Origin: Oscillospiraceae bacterium
GTDB lineage: Bacteria > Bacillota > Clostridia > Oscillospirales > Oscillospiraceae
Direction: 5' to 3'
Assembly (NCBI GenBank): GCA_020866945.1
Contig: JAJBVW010000104.1
Coordinates: 1 to 6,076, forward strand
DNA length: 6,076 nucleotides
The position numbers and the translations under genes are program-made. Below, piece by piece: positions 1-5,345 of the stretch; position 1 is the first letter of the stretch, and every line of letters begins with the position of its first letter. The notes under the pieces were generated by a model. It was not told the origin of the DNA. It did not search any database and worked only from the letters and a program-made list of their open reading frames with translations.

Positions 1-717
1 AGTGACGACCTGATACTGGATGGTCTGCACGCCCCGGCGAATCTCCTCCCGGAGGCGCTTTTCCACGATGTCGTCCACCTGCTCCTTGGTGGGGATAACG
101 CCAAGGGAGCTAATCTCATCCCTCACGATGCTGCGTATCTTCTCCCGGCTGACCTGGACGAAGGGGGCCAGGTGGGCCAGGGAAATGCTCTGGCCGCCGT
201 ATTGGTTGGAGGCCACCTGGGCCACGATCTGCGTGGCAATATTGCAGGCGGTAGCAAAGCTATGGGGCCGCTCTATCAGCGTGCCGGTGATGACCGTGCC
301 GTTTTGAAGCATATCCTCCAGATTCACCAGGTCGCAGTTGTGCATATGCTGGGCGTAATAGTCTGTATCATGGAAGTGGATGATGCCCTCCTCGTGGGCC
401 TGGACAATGTCCGGGGGCAGGAGGATGCGGTTTGTGATGTCGCGGCTGACCTCTCCGGCCATATAGTCCCGCTGGGTGCTGTTCACCACAGGGTTTTTGA
501 TTTGCTGCTCCACCATATCCTGTATCTCCTCCACCGCAGGAGAGCGGCCCAACTCCACGCAGGATTTCTCCACAGAATCCGCAATGCGCCGAATCTGGGT
601 GGCGGTCATGCGCACATCCAGCGGCACCGCGTTGTTGGCCTTGGTGATGGCAGCAACGATTTTCTCAATGTCAAATACAGCCTCTGATCCATTTCTCTTT
701 ATAATCTTCATCTTCAT
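1..717 (-). CDS. nrdD: Anaerobic (class III) ribonucleoside-triphosphate reductase NrdD, N-terminal part, cut by window edge
   Basis: This enzyme reduces ribonucleoside triphosphates to deoxyribonucleotides in the cytoplasm under anoxia, using a glycyl radical made by the activase NrdG. The visible 239 codons are open to the left edge; family members are about 700 residues, so the C-terminal glycyl-radical part is missing only because the window ends. An ATP-cone domain opens the protein (KIIKRNGSEAVF, residues 4-15, to about 72). The catalytic domain follows with RDYMAGEVSRD (83-93), GIIHFHDTDY (111-120), HMHNCDLVNLEDM (124-136), PHSFATACN (151-159) and NQYGGQSISLAHLAPF (171-186). Cys128 in HNC probably matches the first active-site cysteine. 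The ATP cone passes straight from VEEIQDMVEQQI to KNPVVNSTQRDYM, without the AKxYIxYR helix and linker (about 50 residues) usual in the family. The first ATG lies 4 bases from GGGAGAGG; a second in-frame ATG at 711 is also possible. NrdR probably controls it. The identification is very secure. Confidence 0.95.
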   Translation of the reverse strand, partial: MKMKIIKRNGSEAVFDIEKIVAAITKANNAVPLDVRMTATQIRRIADSVEKSCVELGRSPAVEEIQDMVEQQIKNPVVNSTQRDYMAGEVSRDITNRILLPPDIVQAHEEGIIHFHDTDYYAQHMHNCDLVNLEDMLQNGTVITGTLIERPHSFATACNIATQIVAQVASNQYGGQSISLAHLAPFVQVSREKIRSIVRDEISSLGVIPTKEQVDDIVEKRLREEIRRGVQTIQYQVVT

Positions 718-789
718 TTAGCCTCTCCCTGATGGTCTTGGTTCGGGCAGGACACCCCGCAGTTTTACATAATTTTTCCGGCGAGACAT

Positions 790-818
790 ATATTAACACA
801 ACATCTTGTGGTTGTCAA
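790..818 (-). promoter_or_regulatory. Sigma-A promoter of nrdD
   Basis: On the minus strand TTGACA (813-818) is followed after exactly 17 bases by TAATAT (790-795). A TG one base upstream of the -10 hexamer makes it an extended -10. The -35 matches consensus fully and the -10 matches 5 of 6. Transcription should start near 781-784, giving a leader of about 65 bases before the nrdD ATG at 717. The spacer is occupied by a NrdR box, so the promoter is intrinsically strong and probably held down by a repressor. The start site is inferred from spacing only. Confidence 0.88.
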
Positions 819-843
819 TACGTTCCGAGCCAATATTTTGTGA
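796..843 (-). promoter_or_regulatory. Tandem NrdR boxes controlling nrdD
   Basis: Two 16-base sites resemble the NrdR consensus acaCwAtATaTwGtgt. The site at 796-811 (ACACAACATCTTGTGG) matches about 13 of 16 positions. The site at 828-843 (AGCCAATATTTTGTGA) matches about 12 of 16 and keeps the CAATAT core and TTGTG end. Their start-to-start distance is 32 bp, about three helical turns, the spacing known for paired NrdR sites. NrdR is the ATP-cone repressor of ribonucleotide reductase genes. The first box sits between the -35 and -10 of the nrdD promoter and the second just upstream of the -35, so binding should block RNA polymerase. The nrdR gene is not in this window. Confidence 0.85.
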
Positions 844-856
844 GCCAATTCATTCA

Positions 857-897
857 ACCCCAAACCCTTGATACAAGCGGGTTTGGGGTCGTTTTTT
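857..897. terminator. Hairpin with T tract between the SGNH hydrolase gene and nrdD
   Basis: CCCCAAACCC (858-867) and GGGTTTGGGG (879-888) are perfect complements, extended by an A-T pair at 857/889 and by an inner TTG/CAA pairing. The clear run of six T (892-897) follows on the plus strand. Read on the minus strand, the direction of both flanking genes, the tail is only TTGAATGAATT. It could end transcripts of the hydrolase gene imperfectly, or stop antisense transcripts running rightwards. It lies about 14 bases upstream of the distal NrdR box and may insulate nrdD. Confidence 0.6.
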
Positions 898-962
898 GCG
901 GACGAAGGCAGGGAAAAAAACCCTGGCCGGATGAAAAATTCGTCGAAATGCCGTCCCGGGAT

Positions 963-1649
963 TTAGGCCACCACGCCGCTGGGAGCAGCGGTATAGCGGC
1001 ACAGGGTATCATAAATAAGCCGCTGGCCCTCCCGGGAGGGGTGGATGCCGTCGGCGCAGAGAAGTCTGTCCCAGTCCTTGCGGCGAAGGAAGGGCCGCCG
1101 CAGGTCGATGAGCCGCACACCCTCCTCCCTGGCCGTCTGCTCCGCCAGATGGGAATAGCTCTCCTGCCAGTGGAATATCTGCTCCACATCGCCCATCCAG
1201 GAGAGGATGCTCTCCCTGGAAAGCCCGTCCCGGCAGATGAAGCGCAGATACCGCTCCGCATGAATGGGCGGCAGGGTCAGGATCACCGGCGCCCGCCCGC
1301 TCTCCCGCACCCGACGGACTGCCTCCCGATACCGGGAAACAAACCGGGCCGGGGGCGTATTGCAGGAATGCGTCTGTTCCGGCGCGGCAGCTACCTCTGC
1401 CCAGCGGTAATCGCAGTCATTGCCGCCAAATTCCAGCACCGCCACATCCCCCGCCGCGCTGGGACGCAGGCTGTCCCGCCGAATGACCGCCATGGCCTTC
1501 TCTATGGTGCAGCCAAAACGGGAGCGGTTCGTCACGCTGACGCCCCACTCCCTGGCATAGCGTTCCTCCCAGCCGCGATTGACGACATAACGCCCGTTTT
1601 CCAGCAATATCCCATTCAGGATGGAATCTCCATAGACCGTAATCGCCAT
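963..1649 (-). CDS. SGNH/GDSL-type hydrolase (esterase/lipase fold)
   Basis: This is a serine hydrolase of the SGNH superfamily, whose members cleave ester or acetyl groups on lipids, carbohydrates or peptidoglycan; the substrate here is unknown. With the start at 1649 the protein has 228 residues, a usual length for a single domain. Block I is VYGDSI (5-10) with nucleophile Ser9. A probable block II glycine is Gly46. Block III is FGGND (74-78) with Asn77. Block V is DGIHPS (200-205) with Asp200 and His203 completing the triad. No signal peptide or membrane segment precedes the GDS motif, so it is predicted to be cytoplasmic. The ATG is preferred because the fold begins immediately before GDS; a TTG at 1676 would add nine residues with no ribosome site. 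Neither start has a convincing Shine-Dalgarno sequence. The gene is divergent from the DUF1836 gene with only 47 bases between start codons. It is upstream of nrdD but separated by a hairpin and by the nrdD promoter, so a joint function is not implied. Confidence 0.88.
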   Translation of the reverse strand: MAITVYGDSILNGILLENGRYVVNRGWEERYAREWGVSVTNRSRFGCTIEKAMAVIRRDSLRPSAAGDVAVLEFGGNDCDYRWAEVAAAPEQTHSCNTPPARFVSRYREAVRRVRESGRAPVILTLPPIHAERYLRFICRDGLSRESILSWMGDVEQIFHWQESYSHLAEQTAREEGVRLIDLRRPFLRRKDWDRLLCADGIHPSREGQRLIYDTLCRYTAAPSGVVA

Positions 1650-1696
1650 ATTGATTCTATCAACAGTATTTCCCAAATAAAGGATGGTATGTATCT

Positions 1697-2290
1697 ATGA
1701 ACGAAGCCTCCGACGCTCTCTTCACCCAGATATGCCGCCAGATGGCCGGGCAGACGCTTCCCCGCTGGGACGATCTTCCGGATCTGGATCTCTATATGGA
1801 CCAGGTGCTCTCCCTGGTCGATCACTACCTCGGGGACTATCCTGGCTTTGATGAAAAGGGCCTGACCGCCTCCATGGTGAACAACTATGTGAAGCTGAAA
1901 GTCGTCCCCGCCCCGGTGCGCAAGCGCTACACCCGCACTCATCTGGCACATCTTATCATCATCTGCGTTTTGAAGCCGTGTCTGTCCATCACCTTCATAC
2001 AGCAGCTTCTCTCCTGCGAGCTGGCCCACGCCGGGATGCAGGAGGCGGACTGGGAGCAGGAGCACTTCGGCGCGCTGTATGACCGCTTCTGCGACATATT
2101 TGAGCAGTCTGTCCACGCCGTAGCCCAGGCTGCGGAGACCGCGCTCCCGGCGCCGGAGCAGGACAGCGCCCTGCCCCAGGCCGTCTATTACGCAGCCCTC
2201 CGCGCCCAGGCAGAGCAGGCCCTGGCCACAAAATATCTTTCCGCCCTGTTCGACGAAAAAAGAAAGCCGGATAAGCCAGAGAAGGCATGA
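1697..2290 (+). CDS. DUF1836 domain-containing protein
   Basis: This 197-residue protein carries a DUF1836 domain, a family common in Firmicutes whose function is not established. The typical opening LPRWDDLPDLDLYMDQVLSLVDHYL spans residues 21-45. It is followed by TASMVNNYVKLKVVPAPVRKRYTRTHLAHLIIICVLK (57-93), which looks like a small helix-turn-helix with a MerR-like layout: a recognition segment (SMVNNYVK) and a wing leading to RYTR. DNA binding is therefore a reasonable inference, not shown. The C-terminal third (about 130-197) is alanine- and glutamine-rich, probably helical, and ends in a charged tail. The ATG is preceded by AAAGGATGG (1679-1687), a plausible ribosome site with somewhat long spacing. 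The stop lies 14 bases before the AraC regulator start, so the two are probably co-transcribed, and both would be regulators. No clear promoter was found upstream; it would have to lie in the short divergent gap or inside the hydrolase gene. Confidence 0.85.
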   Translation: MNEASDALFTQICRQMAGQTLPRWDDLPDLDLYMDQVLSLVDHYLGDYPGFDEKGLTASMVNNYVKLKVVPAPVRKRYTRTHLAHLIIICVLKPCLSITFIQQLLSCELAHAGMQEADWEQEHFGALYDRFCDIFEQSVHAVAQAAETALPAPEQDSALPQAVYYAALRAQAEQALATKYLSALFDEKRKPDKPEKA

Positions 2291-2297
2291 AGGGAGG
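2290..2297 (+). promoter_or_regulatory. Ribosome binding site that fixes the start of the AraC regulator
   Basis: AAGGGAGG lies seven bases before the ATG at 2305. An earlier in-frame ATG at 2287 overlaps the DUF1836 stop (ATGA) but has its only purine-rich stretch one base away, too close to work. The start at 2305 is therefore preferred. Confidence 0.75.
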
Positions 2298-2304
2298 CGC
2301 GGCT

Positions 2305-3144
2305 ATGGAGCGCGGCGGCAGCTACCCGCGGGAGGGTTATCTGCGGGAAAACTATAAATACTTCCATCTGCGGGACACCGAGGGACAGGAGCTGGATTTC
2401 CACTTTCACGAGTTCGATAAAATCGTCATTCTCCTATCCGGCCAGGTGGAATACATGGTGGAGAGCTGCACCTATCCCCTGCGGCCATGGGACATCCTGC
2501 TCATCAAGCACCACGCCATACACAAGGCGCTGATAGACCGCTCCACTCCCTATGAGCGGGTCATCCTGTACCTGGACGGCCAGTATACGAACCGTTCCGT
2601 GCCGGAGGGCGATCTGCTTTCCTGCTTCGACCAGGCCGACCAGCAGGGCCGGTATCTTCTGACGCCCGCCGCAGCGGACAGAGAGACGCTCACCGCCCTG
2701 TTCAACGCCATGGAAAAGGCGCTGGACGACGAGCAGTTCGGCGCCCAGGCGCTGCGGGACACATTCGTCATCCAGCTCCTCATCCAGATAAACCGCATCG
2801 CCCTGCGGGACGGCGGCTTTCAAAGCCCTGAGACGGCTTATAACCCCAAGATTGCCCAGACCCTCTCCTACATCAACGAGCATCTCAGCGAGCCGCTGAC
2901 CGTGGACGAGCTTGCCGGGCGCGTCTATCTCAGCCGGTACCACTTCATGCGCCTTTTCAAGGCTCAGACCGGCTCCACCGTACACAGCTACGTGCAGCAG
3001 CGCCGTTTGCTGTACGCCGCCCAGCTGATACGCCGCGGCGTCCCTGTGAGCAAGGCCGCAGAGGACAGCGGCTTCGCGGAGTATTCCACCTTCTACCGGG
3101 ATTTCCGCGCCGCCTTCGGCATCAGCCCCAAGCAATTAAAATAA
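2305..3144 (+). CDS. AraC family transcriptional regulator with N-terminal cupin domain
   Basis: This 279-residue protein has the usual two-part layout. An N-terminal cupin-like sensing domain (about 15-100) includes FHFHEFDKIVILLSGQVEY (32-50) and LRPWDILLIKHHAIHK (59-74), typical of the beta-barrel that binds a small ligand. A linker of helices follows (about 125-170). The C-terminal AraC DNA-binding domain (about 180-279) has two helix-turn-helix units. The first is LTVDELAGRVYLSRYHFMRLFK (198-219). The second is around VSKAAEDSGFAEYSTFYRDFRAAFGISP (248-275), with the family signature GF..YSTFYRDFR..FG.SP. Such proteins usually activate neighbouring metabolic genes in response to a sugar or other small molecule; the ligand cannot be told here. 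It sits between the DUF1836 and GNAT genes with gaps of 14 and 18 bases, so all three probably form one transcript. A long antisense open frame over this gene is a base-composition shadow. The family call is very secure and the regulon unknown. Confidence 0.95.
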   Translation: MERGGSYPREGYLRENYKYFHLRDTEGQELDFHFHEFDKIVILLSGQVEYMVESCTYPLRPWDILLIKHHAIHKALIDRSTPYERVILYLDGQYTNRSVPEGDLLSCFDQADQQGRYLLTPAAADRETLTALFNAMEKALDDEQFGAQALRDTFVIQLLIQINRIALRDGGFQSPETAYNPKIAQTLSYINEHLSEPLTVDELAGRVYLSRYHFMRLFKAQTGSTVHSYVQQRRLLYAAQLIRRGVPVSKAAEDSGFAEYSTFYRDFRAAFGISPKQLK

Positions 3145-3162
3145 CCATTCAGGAGGCAGCAT

Positions 3163-3666
3163 ATGGATTATAAAAATTTTACACTCCGAACCATCGAGCC
3201 TGACGAGATAGAGCAGGCCATCGCCATCGAGCAGATATGCTTCCCGCCCAACGAGGCCTGTTCCCCGGCGCATATGCGCGCCCGGGCCGCCGCCGCGCCC
3301 GATTTGTTTTTGGCGGCAGTCGATCGGGACACAGGAAAGCTTGCAGGCGCTTTAAACGGTCTCGCCACCGACGAGACCGTCTTTCGGGATGAATTTTTCA
3401 CTGACGAGCGCCTCCACGACCCCGCAGGCCAGACCGTCATGCTTCTGGGCCTTGCCGTCCTGCCGGCCTATCAAATGCGCGGCAGTGCAAGGGCGCTGGT
3501 GGGCGAATACCGCTGCCGGGAACAGGCAAACGGCCGCAAAATACTCCTTTTGACCTGCCTGGACGCAAAGGTGGAAATGTATAAAAAGCTGGGCTTCACC
3601 GACAACGGCCTCGCCAACTCCACCTGGGGCGGCGAGCAATGGCACGAAATGGCGTGCAGAATATGA
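3163..3666 (+). CDS. GNAT family N-acetyltransferase
   Basis: This 167-residue protein transfers an acetyl group from acetyl-CoA to an amine; the acceptor is unknown. It fits a single GNAT domain in length. It starts with the usual first strand and helix, TLRTIEPDEIEQAIAIEQICFPPNEACS (7-34). The FPPNEACS part resembles the arylalkylamine (serotonin-type) acetyltransferase branch. Strand beta-4 and the acetyl-CoA pyrophosphate loop are at MLLGLAVLPAYQMRGSARAL (93-112), with the Q/RxxGxA pattern Q104-M-R-G-S-A109. The end of the domain shows LLLTCLDAKVEMYKKLGF (128-145), including the conserved tyrosine (Tyr140) of the MYKKLGF motif, often the general acid. A strong AGGAGG lies six bases before the ATG. 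It is the last gene of the likely three-gene operon and is followed ten bases later by a strong terminator. The link to the regulator suggests a conditional detoxification or modification role, which is inference. Confidence 0.93.
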   Translation: MDYKNFTLRTIEPDEIEQAIAIEQICFPPNEACSPAHMRARAAAAPDLFLAAVDRDTGKLAGALNGLATDETVFRDEFFTDERLHDPAGQTVMLLGLAVLPAYQMRGSARALVGEYRCREQANGRKILLLTCLDAKVEMYKKLGFTDNGLANSTWGGEQWHEMACRI

Positions 3667-3675
3667 CCCCAAACG

Positions 3676-3713
3676 AAAAAGACGCTCCCCCGCATCCGGG
3701 AGAGCGTCTTTTT
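3676..3713. terminator. Bidirectional intrinsic terminator between GNAT gene and sigF
   Basis: AAAAAGACGCTC (3676-3687) pairs perfectly with GAGCGTCTTTTT (3702-3713). After one C/A mismatch a second stem CCCG/CGGG (3689-3692 with 3697-3700) closes a four-base CATC loop. T tracts follow the stem on both strands, so it can stop the rightward operon ending at 3666 and the leftward spoIIA operon ending at 3759. Its position between two convergent gene ends supports this. Confidence 0.95.
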
Positions 3714-3758
3714 CCTTATTCATAATGCGTCCACATCCGCAGGATGCGGATTTCTCCC

Positions 3759-4463
3759 TCACTCCATCATCTCCCTTAACCGCTTCACCGCGCGGCGTTC
3801 CAGGCGGGACACCTGCACCTGGCTCACGCCGAGAATATGGCTGGCCTGGGATTGGGTCATGCCGTGATAAAAGCGCAGGAAGATGGTCTGCCGCTCCTTG
3901 TCCGGCAGCCTTTCAACGGCCTGGCGCAGGGCCACATATTCCACCAGGCGCTCCTCCTGCACCCAGTCGCCCAGCATCTGCTCCAGCGGAAAGCCGTCCT
4001 CCCCCGCGCCCTGCTGCAGGGACTCCACAGGAATGGCAGCGGTCTCCGCCATGGCAATCTCCTCCCCGGAAAGGCCCGTCCGCGCCGCCAGCTCGGATAC
4101 CGTGGGGTCACGGCCCAGCTCCTGCTCAAGCTCCTTGCGGGCGGTGCGGATGACGGCGCCCTGCTCCTTGATGCCCCGGCTGACCTTCACGGCCCCGTCG
4201 TCCCGCAGAAAGCGGCGAATCTCCCCGGAGATTTTCGGCACGGCATAGGTGGAAAATCGGGTGCCATAGCTCTCGTCAAAGCCGTCGATGGCCTTCAAAA
4301 AGCCCAGACAGCCGAGCTGATACAAATCCTCCGGCTCCGCGCCCCGGCCAAAATACCGCCGGGCCACGCTCCAGATAAGACCGGCGTTTTCCTCAATCAT
4401 CCGGCCCGCCGCCTCCCGGTCGCCGGCCTGGGCCGCCCGCAGGAGGGTCAAAGTCTCGTCCAA
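3759..4463 (-). CDS. sigF: RNA polymerase sporulation sigma factor F
   Basis: Sigma F (SpoIIAC) is the first forespore-specific sigma factor; it directs RNA polymerase to early forespore genes after asymmetric division. The product has 234 residues, close to the usual 250 or so. Region 2 is ENAGLIWSVARRYFGRGAEPEDLYQLGCLGFLKAIDGFD (24-62) followed by FSTYAVPKISGEIRRFLRDDG (70-90). Region 3 covers about 93-145 with the sporulation-type VSRGIKE. Region 4 is at about 175-232, including LPDKERQTIFLRFYHGMTQSQASHILGVSQVQVSRLERRAVKRLR. It follows spoIIAB by one base (TAG, C, TTG), so translation is probably coupled. The start is a TTG at 4461-4463; the resulting MDETLTLLRAAQAGD lines up with family N-termini, and the next ATG would remove 21 residues and run into region 2. 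The best purine stretch, GAAGG, is about 12 bases away, so initiation may depend on the ribosome finishing spoIIAB. Operon order distinguishes it from the related sigma G. Confidence 0.96.
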   Translation of the reverse strand: MDETLTLLRAAQAGDREAAGRMIEENAGLIWSVARRYFGRGAEPEDLYQLGCLGFLKAIDGFDESYGTRFSTYAVPKISGEIRRFLRDDGAVKVSRGIKEQGAVIRTARKELEQELGRDPTVSELAARTGLSGEEIAMAETAAIPVESLQQGAGEDGFPLEQMLGDWVQEERLVEYVALRQAVERLPDKERQTIFLRFYHGMTQSQASHILGVSQVQVSRLERRAVKRLREMME

Positions 4464-4464
4464 G

Positions 4465-4902
4465 CTATATTCTCGCCTTCACGGAGATGCGCTTGGACAT
4501 CGTGACGGTGGTTCCCTTGCCCACGGCGGAGCGCACGCGCAGGCCGTCCATGAAGCTGTCCATGATGGTGAAGCCCATGCCGCTGCGCTCCTCGCCGCCG
4601 GTGGAAAACAGCGGCTCCATGGCCTGCTTCACATCCGGGATGCCCCGGCCCTTGTCCCGGACGGTGATTTCTAGCACGTTCCCCTCCAGGATGCGCAGGC
4701 GCAGGGCCACCGTGCCGATGGCATCCGGGTAAGCGTGGACAATGGCGTTCGTCACCGCCTCGGACACGGCGGTCTTGATGTCTCCCAGCTCCTCCAGGGT
4801 GGGATCCATCTGGGCGGCGAAGGCCGCGGCGGCGGCGCGGGCAAAGCCCTCGTTCACGCTCCGGGCGGGAAATTCCAATTTTATGTAGTTAAGCTGCTTC
4901 AT
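4465..4902 (-). CDS. spoIIAB: Anti-sigma F factor and serine kinase SpoIIAB
   Basis: SpoIIAB binds and inactivates sigma F in the predivisional cell and mother cell, and phosphorylates SpoIIAA using ATP. Its 145 residues match the Bacillus subtilis protein (146). It has a GHKL ATPase fold: N box EAVTNAIVHAYP (48-59) with Glu48 and Asn52 expected to hold Mg-ATP and act in catalysis; G1 box DKGRGI (83-88); an ATP lid around PLFSTGGEERSGMGF (97-111); and G2 box GMG (108-110). The opening NYIKLEFPARSVNEGFAR (5-22) is typical of SpoIIAB. GGGAGG (4908-4913) lies five bases before the ATG, directly after a GC-rich hairpin in the spoIIAA-spoIIAB gap. It is separated from sigF by one base, which helps make the inhibitor and its target in step. 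All expected motifs are intact. Confidence 0.97.
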   Translation of the reverse strand: MKQLNYIKLEFPARSVNEGFARAAAAAFAAQMDPTLEELGDIKTAVSEAVTNAIVHAYPDAIGTVALRLRILEGNVLEITVRDKGRGIPDVKQAMEPLFSTGGEERSGMGFTIMDSFMDGLRVRSAVGKGTTVTMSKRISVKARI

Positions 4903-4915
4903 GCTGTCCTCCCAT

Positions 4916-4943
4916 GGCCCCCGGCCTGTCCCGGCCAGGGGCC
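4916..4943 (-). other. GC-rich hairpin between spoIIAA and spoIIAB
   Basis: In the minus-strand transcript GGCCCCUGGCC pairs with GGCCGGGGGCC over 11 bp, ten Watson-Crick and one U-G, around a six-base GGGACA loop. No T tract follows, so it is not an intrinsic terminator. It lies two bases upstream of the spoIIAB ribosome site. The U-G pair becomes a C-A mismatch on the other strand, so the structure is better formed in the spoIIA mRNA. Its role is unknown: protection of an mRNA end, processing, or tuning of SpoIIAB relative to SpoIIAA are possible. Confidence 0.7.
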
Positions 4944-4966
4944 GCGTATATATGTGAATGGCGCGT

Positions 4967-5284
4967 TCATTCCGCGCCAGTGGTTATTTTCACCATGCGG
5001 TCTATGCCGGAGGCATCTATGACCTTCAGCGGCTGGTTCCGGGCGTTTTCCACCCAGGCGCGGCCCCCGGTCTCCGCCATCAGGCGGCAGATTTTCAAAA
5101 TCAGCGCAATGCCGGAGGAATCCATGAATGTCAGCCCGCTCATGTCCACCACGCAGTCCCTGGGCAGGTAATCATCCATGGTCTGCGTTATCCTCCGCAG
5201 GGCCGACGCCGCCTCATGGTGGTCAAGCTCCCCCTTAAAAAACAGCGTCAGCCGCCCCTCCCGATAGCTGGATAAGACCTTCAT
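4967..5284 (-). CDS. spoIIAA: Anti-sigma F factor antagonist SpoIIAA (STAS domain)
   Basis: Unphosphorylated SpoIIAA displaces sigma F from SpoIIAB; SpoIIAB in turn phosphorylates it, and SpoIIE reactivates it in the forespore. The protein has 105 residues, slightly shorter than the B. subtilis form (117), and is one STAS domain. It shows LTLFFKGELDHHEA (12-25), then DCVVDMSGLTFMDSSGIALILK (43-64) with the phosphorylation motif DSSG at 55-58, then the C-terminal VKITTG (98-103). One of the two serines in DSSG corresponds to the phosphorylated Ser58 of B. subtilis. An open frame extends upstream to 5434 but its extra part is not STAS-like and runs through the terminator and Spo0A box, so it is not coding. 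GGAGG (5293-5297) is eight bases from the ATG at 5284 and only two from an ATG at 5290, so 5284 is preferred. It is the first gene of the spoIIA operon. Confidence 0.94.
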   Translation of the reverse strand: MKVLSSYREGRLTLFFKGELDHHEAASALRRITQTMDDYLPRDCVVDMSGLTFMDSSGIALILKICRLMAETGGRAWVENARNQPLKVIDASGIDRMVKITTGAE

Positions 5285-5309
5285 TCGCATAACCTCCGCC
5301 AACAGGCGC

Positions 5310-5345
5310 AAAAAATTGCACCATACCGTTTCGTATGGTGCAATT
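5310..5345 (-). terminator. Intrinsic terminator in the spoIIA leader
   Basis: AATTGCACCATAC and GTATGGTGCAATT (5314-5326 and 5333-5345) form a perfect 13-bp stem with a six-base loop. On the minus strand the stem is followed directly by a run of T (to 5310); on the plus strand no T run follows. It therefore stops leftward transcription arriving from the lipoprotein gene, 68 bases after that gene's stop codon. Its upstream arm overlaps a -10-like TAGAAT (5343-5348). Attenuation of spoIIA itself, or an operator palindrome, are alternative readings. Confidence 0.85.

Noticed and set aside
172..687. Plus-strand open frame of 171 codons over nrdD
   Set aside because: It is the antisense of the conserved NrdD catalytic sequence and has no domain of its own.
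909..925. Small hairpin CAGGG-A7-CCCTG downstream of the hydrolase gene
   Set aside because: The stem is only five pairs and its A/T run is in the loop, so it is neither a convincing terminator nor a known element.
1650..1696. Plus-strand promoter for the DUF1836 gene beginning TTGATT at 1651
   Set aside because: At 16 to 18 bases spacing no acceptable -10 hexamer is found, and that position coincides with the ribosome site.
732..1700. Long plus-strand open frame of 322 codons opposite the SGNH hydrolase gene
   Set aside because: It overlaps the nrdD promoter, the NrdR boxes and a gene with intact catalytic motifs on the other strand. Its translation is proline- and arginine-rich with no recognisable domain, as expected for antisense frames in GC-rich DNA.
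2434..3135. Minus-strand open frame of 233 codons over the AraC regulator
   Set aside because: The sense strand carries both helix-turn-helix units and the cupin pattern; the antisense product has no recognisable features.
3735..3751. Short inverted repeat ATCCGC / GCGGAT just after the sigF stop
   Set aside because: A six-base stem without a T tract; the strong bidirectional terminator 20 to 60 bases further on explains transcript ending.
3837..4505. Plus-strand open frame of 222 codons over sigF
   Set aside because: sigF is unmistakable on the other strand and the operon context is complete, so this is a shadow.
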